Shown piece by piece: positions 1 through 6,206 of a stretch of DNA of 8,560 nt; the first letter of the stretch is position 1; each line of letters opens with the position of its first letter. The notes beneath the pieces are model-generated. The model saw only the letters and a list, made by a program, of their open reading frames with translations, was not told the DNA's origin and ran no database searches. The translations under genes and the position numbers were made by a program. The stretch spans positions 1 through 8,560 of the forward strand of contig DRGF01000169.1 of assembly GCA_011050175.1 (NCBI GenBank). The letters are read 5' to 3'. This stretch comes from Thermococcus sp. (lineage in GTDB: Archaea; Methanobacteriota_B; Thermococci; Thermococcales; Thermococcaceae).

Positions 1-449
1 ACATCGAGGTTGAGCGCGGATAAAAGCTCAAGAACCGTGATGTTGTTCTTTATCCTCTCAATTTCAGTCTGGGTCGCCGTTATCTTGCCCTCAACAGCCT
101 TTATCTCGGGCTCAACTACGGCCAAAAAGCCTTCAACGTCCTTAATGAGCTTCTCTACGCCCTCATAGCGGTATTTCTTCCTCCCCCTCTCCTTTGGGAA
201 TATGAATTCCTTTATGCCCCCGCCCTGGCTCTTGCGATAGGCTTTCAGGAAATCGACGAGCCTGGAGATAGTTATGCTGTACGATGCGGCCTTCCTGTGG
301 TACTCGTTGGGGGAGTCCCTCTGGGCGATCTTAACGTCCAGCTCCCTTATCTCAACCACGCCGTTCTCGTGGAGGTACGTGAGAAGACTGTCTTTATGGC
401 GGTTGAGCGTGATTACCTCTATTTTGACCATCTCTTCAGGCCTGAACAT
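1..449 (-). CDS. atpI: A/V-type ATP synthase subunit I (subunit a), N-terminal part, runs off window
   Basis: This is the membrane-embedded stator subunit of the archaeal A-type ATP synthase, which forms the ion half-channels with the proteolipid ring. Only the first 149 codons are present; the gene continues past base 1, and the family is usually about 650 residues. The visible part starts MFRPEEMVKIEV and holds a ferredoxin-like start (LLTYLHENGVVEIRELDV) followed by a charged, helical segment (residues ~95-145, EKLIKDVEGFLAVVEPEIKA). This matches the cytoplasmic N-terminal arm that binds the peripheral stalk; the membrane helices would lie outside the window. The ATG at 449-447 follows the atpH stop by 2 nt (TGACGATG), with a GAGGGAG ribosome binding site just upstream. 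The two genes are therefore co-transcribed and probably translationally coupled. An in-frame ATG six codons later is less likely, because it lacks that spacing. Confidence 0.9.
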   Translation of the reverse strand, partial: MFRPEEMVKIEVITLNRHKDSLLTYLHENGVVEIRELDVKIAQRDSPNEYHRKAASYSITISRLVDFLKAYRKSQGGGIKEFIFPKERGRKKYRYEGVEKLIKDVEGFLAVVEPEIKAVEGKITATQTEIERIKNNITVLELLSALNLD

Positions 450-451
450 CG

Positions 452-763
452 TCAGCTCCCTCTCACGAGTGCTATAGCAGCGGAGATGGCCTTCTCAAAG
501 TTGTTGGTGGCCTTCACCTTGAGCTCCTCTATCTCGGCGTCGCCCTCCTCGAGGACTTTTTTGGCCTCCTCCTCGCCCTCCACGCGGGCCTTCTCGACGA
601 GGGCCTCCGCCTGGGCCCCAGCGTTCTGTATAATCTCCCTTTCGAGAAGCTTGGCCTCCTCGCGGGCCTTAAGCACTATTTCCCTGGCGTCCTCTTTGGC
701 TTTTTCAATGCGTGCCTCCGCCTGTTTTTCTGCATCAACAATCTGCCTGATGACGTCCTCCAT
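452..763 (-). CDS. atpH: A/V-type ATP synthase subunit H (peripheral stalk coiled coil)
   Basis: This 103-residue protein is almost entirely charged alpha helix. Glu, Lys, Ala and Arg dominate from residue ~10 to ~85 (for example AEKQAEARIEKAKEDAREI), with no proline in the whole chain. That is the known character of archaeal AhaH/AtpH, which pairs with subunit E to form the peripheral stalk linking the A1 head to subunit I. A short hydrophobic tail (KAISAAIALVRGS) closes it. It is the first gene of the ATP synthase operon here, directly upstream of atpI, the usual order in Thermococcales. The ATG at 763-761 follows a G-rich ribosome binding site (GGGGGG, 6 nt upstream). A BRE/TATA-like promoter sits about 70 bp upstream. 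The family assignment relies on position as well as sequence, because coiled coils alone are weakly diagnostic. Confidence 0.88.
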   Translation of the reverse strand: MEDVIRQIVDAEKQAEARIEKAKEDAREIVLKAREEAKLLEREIIQNAGAQAEALVEKARVEGEEEAKKVLEEGDAEIEELKVKATNNFEKAISAAIALVRGS

Positions 764-828
764 GATTAGCCCCCCAATGACCCTGAAAACAGTTTCCTCG
801 CACGTCGCTTTTGGATTCCTTAACCCGA

Positions 829-846
829 CTTAAATAGTTTTTGGCT
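829..846 (-). promoter_or_regulatory. Predicted BRE/TATA promoter of the ATP synthase operon
   Basis: On the minus strand the sequence CCAAAAACTATTTAAG has an A-rich BRE-like half followed by a TATA-like box (ACTATTTAA, 838-830). A start site about 25 bp downstream would fall near 809, giving a leader of about 45 nt before atpH. It lies downstream of a T7 tract after trkA, so the ATP synthase genes probably form a unit separate from secFD-trkA. This is judged by eye; no start site has been mapped. Confidence 0.55.
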
Positions 847-849
847 TTT

Positions 850-887
850 TGTCCATAGATATGATGAAGAAAGAACAGGTATGGACA
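850..887 (-). repeat. 8-bp inverted repeat upstream of the atp promoter
   Basis: TGTCCATA (850-857) and its exact reverse complement TATGGACA (880-887) are separated by 22 nt. The pair lies between the trkA T-tract and the atpH TATA box, beginning about 12 bp upstream of the TATA box. It could be a regulator site, part of a loose terminator stem or chance; the loop is long for a stable hairpin. Confidence 0.3.
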
Positions 888-896
888 TAAAAGTTG

Positions 897-903
897 AAAA
901 AAA
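897..903 (-). terminator. Oligo-T terminator after trkA
   Basis: Read leftward, a run of seven T residues lies 11 nt after the trkA TAA stop (916-914), followed by more pyrimidine-rich sequence (CAACTTTTATG). Archaeal RNA polymerase typically terminates at such T-rich tracts without needing a stem. It is well placed to end the secF-secD-trkA transcript before the atp promoter. Confidence 0.5.
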
Positions 904-913
904 TGTCATTCAA

Positions 914-1606
914 TTAACTCTCATTGTCAGATTTTTTCTTCTCAAGGAGGCCCTTTAAGTTGCTCAGCACATTGTTCTTGGCGAAGACTATGACCTGACC
1001 CTTCTCCGGAAGCTTTGTATCACCCGATGGAATTATCAGGTTGCCCTTCTCGTCGTAAACGGCCACCATGAGGGCATCCCTGGGCAGTTTGAGGTCGCGG
1101 ACATACTTGCCCGCTATCTCGCTGTTTTCGTCGATGTTGAAGCGGACTATCTCCGCCCCCTCCTTCGGGAAGAGGACGCGGTCAAAGCCAGGTGTGACGA
1201 TGTTCCTGCTTATGTACTCCGCCGCTATCTCCTCGGGGGAAATGACGAAGTCAAAGTACCTCCTGAGGTCAGTCACTTCCTCGAATATGCGCCTGTTCTG
1301 GGGGTTGCTTATCCTGAGCGAAGTCTTGATCTTCGGGTTGAGATGCTTCGCTAGGATGCAGGCAAGCAGGTTGGCGTCGTCCTTGCCGGTAAGTGCCGCG
1401 AACGCATCCGCCTGCTTGATGTTGGCCTCCTCGAGGGTCTTCGGGTCGGTCGCATCGCCCTCGATGACCAAACCGTTGATAAGGATGGAGAGCTCCTTGG
1501 CCCTCGCCTTGTCCCTCTCTATTATGGTGACGTCGTGGCCGTCTTCCTCGAGCATCTTGGCCACGAGGTAGCCGACCCTCCCTGCACCCATTATGACGAC
1601 GAACAT
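914..1606 (-). CDS. trkA: TrkA-type potassium channel/transport regulator (RCK_N + RCK_C)
   Basis: This 230-residue cytosolic regulator of K+ transport has the standard RCK layout. An N-terminal Rossmann domain (about residues 1-130) begins with the nucleotide-binding loop GAGRVG (7-12), the acidic residue after strand 2 (IIERD, E30) and GDATD (49-53). A C-terminal RCK_C domain (about 140-220) includes EIVRFNIDENSEIAGK and the strand-turn IIPSGDTKLPEKGQVIVF. RCK_N proteins of this type bind NAD(H) or ATP/ADP and gate a membrane partner such as TrkH or a two-helix K+ channel. No such partner is visible here, so the target is encoded elsewhere. The ATG at 1606-1604 overlaps the secD stop by one base (TGATG), with GGGTGAGG just upstream inside secD. 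This implies co-translation with the Sec genes. The length is normal for a single-unit TrkA. Confidence 0.88.
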   Translation of the reverse strand: MFVVIMGAGRVGYLVAKMLEEDGHDVTIIERDKARAKELSILINGLVIEGDATDPKTLEEANIKQADAFAALTGKDDANLLACILAKHLNPKIKTSLRISNPQNRRIFEEVTDLRRYFDFVISPEEIAAEYISRNIVTPGFDRVLFPKEGAEIVRFNIDENSEIAGKYVRDLKLPRDALMVAVYDEKGNLIIPSGDTKLPEKGQVIVFAKNNVLSNLKGLLEKKKSDNES

Positions 1607-3129
1607 CAGTCCTCACCCAGGAGGTGTTTGGCTATTTCAGCGTAGGCTGGCCTCGTGATTAAGATTCCAATGAGGACTCCAAGGATCGTCGTAAAGGCAA
1701 ATCCCTTAAGCGTCCCTACGAAGTAAACCAGCAGGAAGCTCATGGCCGCTATTGTGGTGGCTGCCGAGGCAAATATGACGAAGAACGCTCTCCCCATCCT
1801 CTTGAGGACGCTGGCACGCCTGGTTATCCTCGTGTTCTTCTCGCCGCTGAGAAGCTCATCGGTTATGACTATCTGCTGATCGACACCGGTACCAATCGCC
1901 GCGATGATACCAGCGATGCTCGGAAGGTCGAGGTTCCAGTTTATGAGGGACGCGAAGCCGAGGATGATTGTGACCTCAAAAAGGCTGGTGCTCGCGACAG
2001 GAACGGCAATCTTCCAGTTCCGGTAGTGGTAGTAGACTATGAGGAGCACCGCTATGATGGCGCCCACTCCAGCATAGAGGGCCTGGTTCTTGAAGTTCTC
2101 CCCGAGGCGGGGGGATATGAACTCCATGCCGACAACGGTAAGCTTGGTCGGGAGCGAACCGCTCTTAAGGACGGTGTATATCGTGCTGGCCTCCTGCTCG
2201 GCAGTGAGCCTGTCCGGAGCAGTTCCGGTTATCTGGACATCCTGCTGGGGCTCCCCAACGGTAAGGCCCTCTCCAACGGAGTACGGGCCGTAGAGACCGA
2301 GAACCCGGACCACAAGGGAGTAATCATCCTCTCCCTGAGCCCGGGGAACATACCTGACCTCGAGGCCCATTTCCTCCAGCTCGGCCTGGAGCTCCGCAGG
2401 GACGTCAACGAGGACTACCTTGTCCTTGCCCTGAGCGAGTTGGGCTATTTCGTCGGCGCTCTGGTTTGCATAGGTGACGACATTTATGTTGAGGGCCTCG
2501 GTTATCCTCTCCAAAAGGGTCGGTGCCTCCGGGGCCCCAGCGTTGAATTCAGGACTGTCCATAAGCTTATAGACCGAGTCCGGAACCACCATCAGGGAGT
2601 TAACGGGTGGATCAAGGAACATGTCAACTGGCCAGCCCGTCTTACCGTAGGCCAGCTCGGCAAATTTCTCGGCGGCGGATTTAGAGATTCTAAACGGAAC
2701 CGCCCAGCTGTTGTCAGACTTTATCTGGTATATCCCAACGTACTCAACGTCCTCGCCGGTTCCAAACACGGTTCCGGCGAACTCCATGTAAAAGACACCC
2801 TGGCTCTCAATGACGGACTTTATCTGGTTGGCTTCCTCCGTAGTGCTCACGTTGGCGACCTTGATAAGCACTATCTGGTCTCCCTGTGCCTCGACCGTGA
2901 TGTCCCTCAGTCCAAGGGTGTTCAACCTTTTCTGGAGGGAATCAACCACGAGCTGCATCGTATCGCTGTCAACGGGGTGTTCCGTCTGAGCAACGAGGGC
3001 AACACCACCCGCGATATCGATACCAAAGGTGAGCGGTCTAACGGCAAGTGTTGCAATTGAACCGATGAGGAATATGGTGAGGAGAATCACTCTCCAGTTA
3101 AGGAGAAGGTTCCGGGTTTTTCTCTTCAT
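1606..3129 (-). CDS. secD: Protein-export membrane protein SecD
   Basis: SecD and SecF form the accessory SecDF complex, which helps Sec-dependent secretion at the cytoplasmic membrane, probably using the ion gradient. Archaea have SecDF without SecA. The 507-residue protein has one N-terminal membrane helix (~13-30) followed by FGIDIAGGV, the conserved post-TM1 D-x-x-G-G motif. A large extracytoplasmic domain spans about residues 40-340. Five more helices follow: about 349-367, 374-396, 403-421, 448-471 and 476-497. TM4 carries the family motif GTGVDQQIVITDE, with the conserved Asp at 417. The start ATG (3129-3127) overlaps the secF stop in an ATGA junction, with GGGGTGGT upstream as ribosome binding site. 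The first extracytoplasmic domain is long, with segments rich in Asp/Glu and Val (NQSADEIAQLAQGKDKVVLV), as in other archaeal SecD proteins. Confidence 0.95.
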   Translation of the reverse strand: MKRKTRNLLLNWRVILLTIFLIGSIATLAVRPLTFGIDIAGGVALVAQTEHPVDSDTMQLVVDSLQKRLNTLGLRDITVEAQGDQIVLIKVANVSTTEEANQIKSVIESQGVFYMEFAGTVFGTGEDVEYVGIYQIKSDNSWAVPFRISKSAAEKFAELAYGKTGWPVDMFLDPPVNSLMVVPDSVYKLMDSPEFNAGAPEAPTLLERITEALNINVVTYANQSADEIAQLAQGKDKVVLVDVPAELQAELEEMGLEVRYVPRAQGEDDYSLVVRVLGLYGPYSVGEGLTVGEPQQDVQITGTAPDRLTAEQEASTIYTVLKSGSLPTKLTVVGMEFISPRLGENFKNQALYAGVGAIIAVLLIVYYHYRNWKIAVPVASTSLFEVTIILGFASLINWNLDLPSIAGIIAAIGTGVDQQIVITDELLSGEKNTRITRRASVLKRMGRAFFVIFASAATTIAAMSFLLVYFVGTLKGFAFTTILGVLIGILITRPAYAEIAKHLLGED

Positions 3130-4040
3130 TTGCTACCACCCCTTGCGGAATTTGAGAGGTACCACTTCAGCACGCCGGCGTTAAGAATCCACGTATTCAT
3201 GAAGTCGGCGAGCAGACCGAATATGAGCACGATGGCTATGTTGTCAATGGTCTGGCTGGTGGATATGATCCAGAGTACGAGCAGTGCGCCAAGGGTTGTG
3301 GTACTCATTGTGAATCCGGTCGAGACAGCGCTGAGGTATGCCTCGTCCAGCGTGTCCTCTTTCCTTCTAAGGAGCTTGGTGGTCAGGAGGATGTTGCTAT
3401 CAACGGTGTAACCTATGAGCATGAGCAGAGCCGCTATCGTAGCTGTGGTGAGCTGTATTCCAAAGAGCCCCATCATGGCAACCGCTATCACCATGTCCGA
3501 GAGGGCCGAGAAGATTATCGTGAGTGACGGCGCGAGGTTCCTGAAGAACAGGAAAACCACCACCGCCATTGCGAGGAACGCGAAGGCTAGAGCCCTGATG
3601 CCCTGCTGCTGGGCGATTTTACCGAAGGTGGGCTGAACCTCGCTGTGGGTGTACTCTGCGTTGGGATAATCCTGCTTCAGCAGGTTTATTATCTCCGTGG
3701 GGTCCGTACCGACGGGGGCGTAAACCCTAATGCCGCTAGTATCGACACTAGTGAACCTCTCAACCCTCACGTCCACGCCCAGCTGGGCGCTCAGGGTATC
3801 CGCGAGCTCATCCGGGTTCGCATCGATTCCATAGGCGGTGACGACCACACCGCCCTGCAGGTCTATTCCAAGGGTGGGGAAGTTGACCGCGAGCAGAAGT
3901 AGCGCCACAAGGAATACCGCCAAAGGGCACATTATCATCTTTTTATACTCCATCTCTGCCAAAAAGCCAAGTGTTTTTCGTTTCCGAGCCCTCACGGCAT
4001 CACCTGCCGTGGGCTTTGCCTTAGTTTTAGACTTCGACAT
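3126..4040 (-). CDS. secF: Protein-export membrane protein SecF
   Basis: This 304-residue partner of SecD has the matching six-helix plan. A basic cytoplasmic N-terminus (MSKSKTKAKPTAGDAVRARKRK) is followed by TM1 (~35-53), then LGIDLQGGV (the D-x-x-G-G motif) and a short extracytoplasmic domain to about residue 140. Helices follow near 147-167, 171-193, 198-221, 243-260 and 266-294. TM4 holds GYTVDSNILLTTKLLRRKED with the conserved Asp at 214, the SecF counterpart of the SecD TM4 motif. It is the first gene of the secF-secD-trkA unit. The ATG at 4040-4038 follows a strong GGGGTGA ribosome binding site 8 bases upstream. The final codons overlap the secD start by 4 nt, so the two chains are likely made in step. 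Confidence 0.95.
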   Translation of the reverse strand: MSKSKTKAKPTAGDAVRARKRKTLGFLAEMEYKKMIMCPLAVFLVALLLLAVNFPTLGIDLQGGVVVTAYGIDANPDELADTLSAQLGVDVRVERFTSVDTSGIRVYAPVGTDPTEIINLLKQDYPNAEYTHSEVQPTFGKIAQQQGIRALAFAFLAMAVVVFLFFRNLAPSLTIIFSALSDMVIAVAMMGLFGIQLTTATIAALLMLIGYTVDSNILLTTKLLRRKEDTLDEAYLSAVSTGFTMSTTTLGALLVLWIISTSQTIDNIAIVLIFGLLADFMNTWILNAGVLKWYLSNSARGGSK

Positions 4041-4094
4041 ACCTTCACCCCGTCCTTAGTTTTTGCAGGACTTGTCGTTAGTGAGGGAGCATGA

Positions 4095-4104
4095 GTTTTA
4101 AGAT
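4095..4104 (-). promoter_or_regulatory. Possible TATA box of the secF-secD-trkA operon
   Basis: On the minus strand the sequence TCTTAAAACT lies about 55-64 bp upstream of the secF ATG. A start site 25 bp downstream would leave a leader of about 35 nt containing the GGGGTGA ribosome binding site. The BRE half is not convincing, and other AT-rich stretches in the region are alternatives. Confidence 0.35.
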
Positions 4105-4224
4105 TAGTGGTTCATGCATGAAAATGACCAGCAATGAGCAAACCAAACGGGGGCGGAGAGGCGGCTTAATCCATGAAATAGCCTTCAAACAGGGAATAAA
4201 CCCAATCACCCAGGAGCTTTCGGA

Positions 4225-4248
4225 AAATTTTGATAACAACCAAAATTT
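4225..4248. repeat. AT-rich inverted repeat, possible operator
   Basis: AAATTTTG (4225-4232) and CAAAATTT (4241-4248) are exact reverse complements around an 8-nt centre (ATAACAAC). It is the clearest symmetrical element in the secF/speH divergent region, about 85 bp upstream of the speH TATA and 120 bp upstream of the secF TATA. The geometry would suit a dimeric regulator, but the arms are so AT-rich that chance is a real alternative. Confidence 0.35.
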
Positions 4249-4330
4249 ACCAGTTCGATGCATTCCAGACCAATTAGGAGCAGTTCAACGGCAAAACGGC
4301 CCGCCCATAGTTCTCCTATAGAGGGCTTAA

Positions 4331-4340
4331 CTTTAAAAAG
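4331..4340 (+). promoter_or_regulatory. Predicted TATA box of speH
   Basis: CTTTAAAAAG is a good archaeal TATA-box match centred about 39 bp before the speH ATG. A start site about 25 bp downstream (near 4360) would leave a very short leader that begins almost at the ribosome binding site. Confidence 0.6.
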
Positions 4341-4361
4341 GGTACGTAATAGGAGCAACAA

Positions 4362-4368
4362 GAGGTGA
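4362..4368 (+). promoter_or_regulatory. Ribosome binding site of speH
   Basis: GAGGTGA is a full match to the archaeal anti-Shine-Dalgarno complement, 6 nt before the ATG at 4375. It fixes that start. Confidence 0.8.
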
Positions 4369-4374
4369 GAGACC

Positions 4375-4800
4375 ATGAGCGAGATAGAGACCATCGGGTT
4401 CCACTACGTTGTTGAGGCTGCTGGTTGCGATCCTGAGGTTCTCGGTAACGCTGACAGGATCAGGCAGATATTCCTCGACGCGGCGAAGGTCAGCAATATG
4501 GAGGTCAAGTCAAGCTACTTCTTCAAGTTCTCCCCAACCGGTGTCAGTGGAGTGGTCATAGTTGCAGAGAGCCACATCTCAGTCCACACCTGGCCCGAGA
4601 GGGGCTACGCCGCCCTGGACGTCTACACCTGCGGCACCAAGGCCGACCCCGAGAAGGCCGTTGACTACATACTCGAGCAGTTCAAGGCAAGGTACGCCCA
4701 CGTCTCCGAGATAAAGCGCGGAATAGAGGAAGACGACGACACCTACACCCACATGATAATGACCTGGGAAGAGGCCCTTAGGAAGAACGGGAAGGAATGA
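4375..4800 (+). CDS. speH: S-adenosylmethionine decarboxylase proenzyme
   Basis: The enzyme decarboxylates SAM to give the aminopropyl donor for polyamine synthesis; Thermococcales use it to make branched and long-chain polyamines. It is made as a proenzyme that cleaves itself to form a pyruvoyl group. The 141-residue protein fits the prokaryotic (class 1B) family. The cleavage site is Glu65-Ser66 in AESHISVHTWPE. Ser58, His71 and Cys86 line up with Ser55, His68 and Cys83 of the Thermotoga maritima enzyme with a constant offset of 3. The CGT following Cys86 and the acidic C-terminus (EEDDDTYTHMIMTWEEA) are also family-like. Some archaeal relatives of this fold are arginine decarboxylases, so substrate specificity is inferred from the motif context and not proven. 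It stands alone, has its own promoter and ends 5 nt from the stop of the convergent HTH gene. Confidence 0.93.
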   Translation: MSEIETIGFHYVVEAAGCDPEVLGNADRIRQIFLDAAKVSNMEVKSSYFFKFSPTGVSGVVIVAESHISVHTWPERGYAALDVYTCGTKADPEKAVDYILEQFKARYAHVSEIKRGIEEDDDTYTHMIMTWEEALRKNGKE

Positions 4801-4805
4801 GCAGC

Positions 4806-5351
4806 TCACAGGAACTTTTCTATCTCTTTTATCCTGCTCAGTGCTTCGTCCAGGATCTTCTTGACGTTTTCAAGCTTCAACTTGAGCTCCCTGTTCTCCG
4901 CTTCGAGTGTCTTGACCTTCTCTTCAAGTTCCTTTACTTTGGCCTCAAGCTCCTCCTTCTCCCTATTGAGCTTCTCGTACTCTTCCATCGCGACGAGCTG
5001 GCCGCCCTTGGCCAGGACCTCTACGTTCCTGACCAACTCGTCGAGCTTGCCCTGCTTTATGAGCTCGTAGGTCTCCCTGACGAGCTGGCCGGCCTTTGTC
5101 TCGCCTTTCAGGTGCTTCCTTATCGTCGCCTCCGTCCTTCCGAGCTCCTCAGCGATTTCACCCGTCGTCATTCCGGCCTTCTCCCTCGCTATGGCACCCG
5201 CAGCGACTGCAAGGCTGTCAACCCAGGTCAGCCTCTCCGCAGGGTCCTTTATGAGCTCTATGACCTCCGGCATGAAGAGCGTCGCAAAGAGGAGGATGCT
5301 CTCGAGCCTGTGAATCTCCTCCCTCCCCACCGGGTTCAGCGGAACCTCCAT
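4806..5351 (-). CDS. HTH domain plus coiled-coil protein, putative transcriptional regulator
   Basis: This 181-residue protein has two visible parts. Residues ~1-100 are helical and contain a helix-turn-helix-like stretch at about 61-81 (MTTGEIAEELGRTEATIRKHL), with the usual A-x-x-L-G-R turn and a basic recognition helix. Residues ~123-180 form a long coiled coil of heptads rich in Glu, Lys and Leu, ending in EIEKFL, likely for dimer formation. I recognise it as the type of predicted archaeal regulator often found next to KaiC-like ATPases in Thermococcales, but its target is unknown. It lies 22 nt after the KaiC-like gene on the same strand, with a strong GGGGGGTGA ribosome binding site before the ATG at 5351-5349, so the two are one operon. 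DNA binding is inferred from the HTH only; a partner-binding adaptor for the ATPase is an alternative. Confidence 0.8.
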   Translation of the reverse strand: MEVPLNPVGREEIHRLESILLFATLFMPEVIELIKDPAERLTWVDSLAVAAGAIAREKAGMTTGEIAEELGRTEATIRKHLKGETKAGQLVRETYELIKQGKLDELVRNVEVLAKGGQLVAMEEYEKLNREKEELEAKVKELEEKVKTLEAENRELKLKLENVKKILDEALSRIKEIEKFL

Positions 5352-5373
5352 CCTATCACCCCCCTTTCAGTTT

Positions 5374-6120
5374 TCACTCAACCTCAACAACGGTCTTCCT
5401 CTTGAGTACCTTGTCCGGGTAAACGACGATTCCCTTGTCTGTAATATTGAACGGGTGCCTCCTCATGCTGTGGCTCGTTCCGCGCATCTTCCAGACCATA
5501 AGGCTTCTCTTAAGCTCCCCATCAATCTCGTCGAGGTCAAGCCTAATTATGCCGTCAACGCCGTGCTCAACTCCCGGACCACCGAACCCGCGCTCGCCGA
5601 CGCTTATCTGGCTCACGAGGATGCTCGTGACTCCGAGACCAGCTAAAACGCGCTTGAGCTGCATGATGATACCCCTAGCCATGGACGGCTTGTTGATGTA
5701 GAGCGTTGTCACTGAGTCTATAACGACCCTCTTGGCGTTGATGTCCTTGACTGCCGTCCTTAGGACGTCTATGAACTCCCGTATGTCCGTCAGGTCGTGG
5801 ACGATGTATTTCTCGTACTCCTTGCTCTTGCCGATGCCCGCGGTGAAGGCATCTACCATGGCAAACAGGCCCTCATCCTCGTACTTCTTAACGTCCCAGC
5901 CGAACTGGGCCATGTTCTGCCTGACCTGGACGGGGTGTTCCTCAAGGGCAACGTAGATGCCTGGCTCTCCCATCTGGAGGCCGTTCCACAGGAACTGCTG
6001 GCTAAAAATCGACTTACCTGTTCCCGGCCCGCCGCTGAGAAGGACGACGTTCCTCTCCGGGATTCCCCCGTGGAGGATTTCGTCCATGCCAGGGATACCG
6101 GTCTTTATTTTCCTGACCAT
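5374..6120 (-). CDS. KaiC-like RecA-superfamily ATPase (UPF0273, PH0284 type)
   Basis: This is a single-domain KaiC/GvpD-like ATPase of 248 residues, the same architecture and nearly the same length as the structurally solved Pyrococcus horikoshii PH0284. The opening [20 protein letters not shown] is the KaiC signature. Walker A is GGPGTGKS (30-37), the catalytic Glu pair is ALEEHP (E60, E61) and Walker B is RVVIDS (131-136, D135). A sensor-like [14 protein letters not shown] and the late [15 protein letters not shown] segment are also KaiC-like. Unlike cyanobacterial KaiC it has one ATPase domain, so no clock role is implied. The family probably forms hexamers and acts in signalling or regulation; its physiological function is unknown. 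The ATG at 6120-6118 follows a G-rich ribosome binding site. It is the first gene of a two-gene operon with the HTH/coiled-coil protein downstream, a likely effector or partner. Confidence 0.9.
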   Translation of the reverse strand: MVRKIKTGIPGMDEILHGGIPERNVVLLSGGPGTGKSIFSQQFLWNGLQMGEPGIYVALEEHPVQVRQNMAQFGWDVKKYEDEGLFAMVDAFTAGIGKSKEYEKYIVHDLTDIREFIDVLRTAVKDINAKRVVIDSVTTLYINKPSMARGIIMQLKRVLAGLGVTSILVSQISVGERGFGGPGVEHGVDGIIRLDLDEIDGELKRSLMVWKMRGTSHSMRRHPFNITDKGIVVYPDKVLKRKTVVEVE

Positions 6121-6153
6121 GAGCGTTCCCCCCTTTAGTTACTTTTTGTTATC

Positions 6154-6161
6154 ATTATAAT
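6154..6161 (-). promoter_or_regulatory. Possible TATA box of the KaiC-like/HTH operon
   Basis: ATTATAAT is a perfect palindrome centred about 37 bp upstream of the KaiC-like ATG. A start 25 bp downstream would give a leader of about 12 nt carrying the GGGGGG ribosome binding site (6133-6128). A second candidate, CTTTTTAAG on the minus strand at 6184-6176, overlaps the methyltransferase TATA box and would give a leader of about 35 nt. Confidence 0.4.
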
Positions 6162-6174
6162 ATGGGAGGAAATA

Positions 6175-6184
6175 GCTTAAAAAG
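6175..6184 (+). promoter_or_regulatory. TATA box of a predicted leaderless methyltransferase mRNA
   Basis: GCTTAAAAAG, preceded by the purine-rich GGAGGAAATA, is centred about 27 bp before the ATG at 6207. In archaea transcription starts about 25 bp downstream of the TATA centre, so the mRNA should begin at or within a few bases of the start codon. The bases before the ATG (CCACTAAAAACTAACT) contain no ribosome binding site, which fits a leaderless transcript. Confidence 0.6.
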
Positions 6185-6206
6185 ATTATGCCACTAAAAA
6201 CTAACT

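Larger units (their letters stand above)
4041..4374. other. Divergent non-coding region between secF and speH
   Basis: This 334-bp stretch is long for the compact neighbourhood and visibly more AT-rich than the flanking genes. It holds a probable promoter at each end (4095-4104 leftward, 4331-4340 rightward) and an inverted repeat at 4225-4248. Three overlapping ORFs of 61-76 codons (4078-4263 and 4206-4394 minus, 4091-4321 plus) show no recognisable motif, no good ribosome binding site and no gene-like codon pattern, so none is called. I see no tRNA-like fold, no pair of C (RTGATGA) and D (CTGA) boxes and no CRISPR-like repeat. About 230 bp in the middle remain unexplained. Confidence 0.6.

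Noticed and set aside
297..833. A 178-codon plus-strand frame opposite atpH and atpI
   Set aside because: It is a Ser/Ala-rich shadow of the Glu/Lys/Ala coiled coil on the other strand and runs through the atp promoter region.
861..867. ATGATGA, resembling a C box of a C/D guide RNA
   Set aside because: No D box (CTGA) lies at the right distance, and there is no C'/D' pair, so an sRNA cannot be supported.
1269..1616. A 115-codon minus-strand frame inside trkA
   Set aside because: It is an out-of-frame reading of the trkA gene rich in Arg, Gly and His, without motifs.
2026..3060. A 344-codon open frame on the plus strand opposite secD
   Set aside because: It lies wholly antisense to a clear SecD gene with all its helices and motifs. 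Its translation has no recognisable domain, and long antisense frames are expected in GC-rich coding DNA.
4078..4394. Three small overlapping ORFs between secF and speH (61-76 codons)
   Set aside because: They overlap each other on both strands and lack ribosome binding sites, gene-like codon use and recognisable features. One also runs across the speH promoter and start.
4231..6154. Shared 9-mer TGATAACAA in the two intergenic regions (4231-4239 plus, 6154-6146 minus)
   Set aside because: A single AT-rich 9-mer match between two AT-rich non-coding regions is expected by chance, and the sequences around it do not agree.
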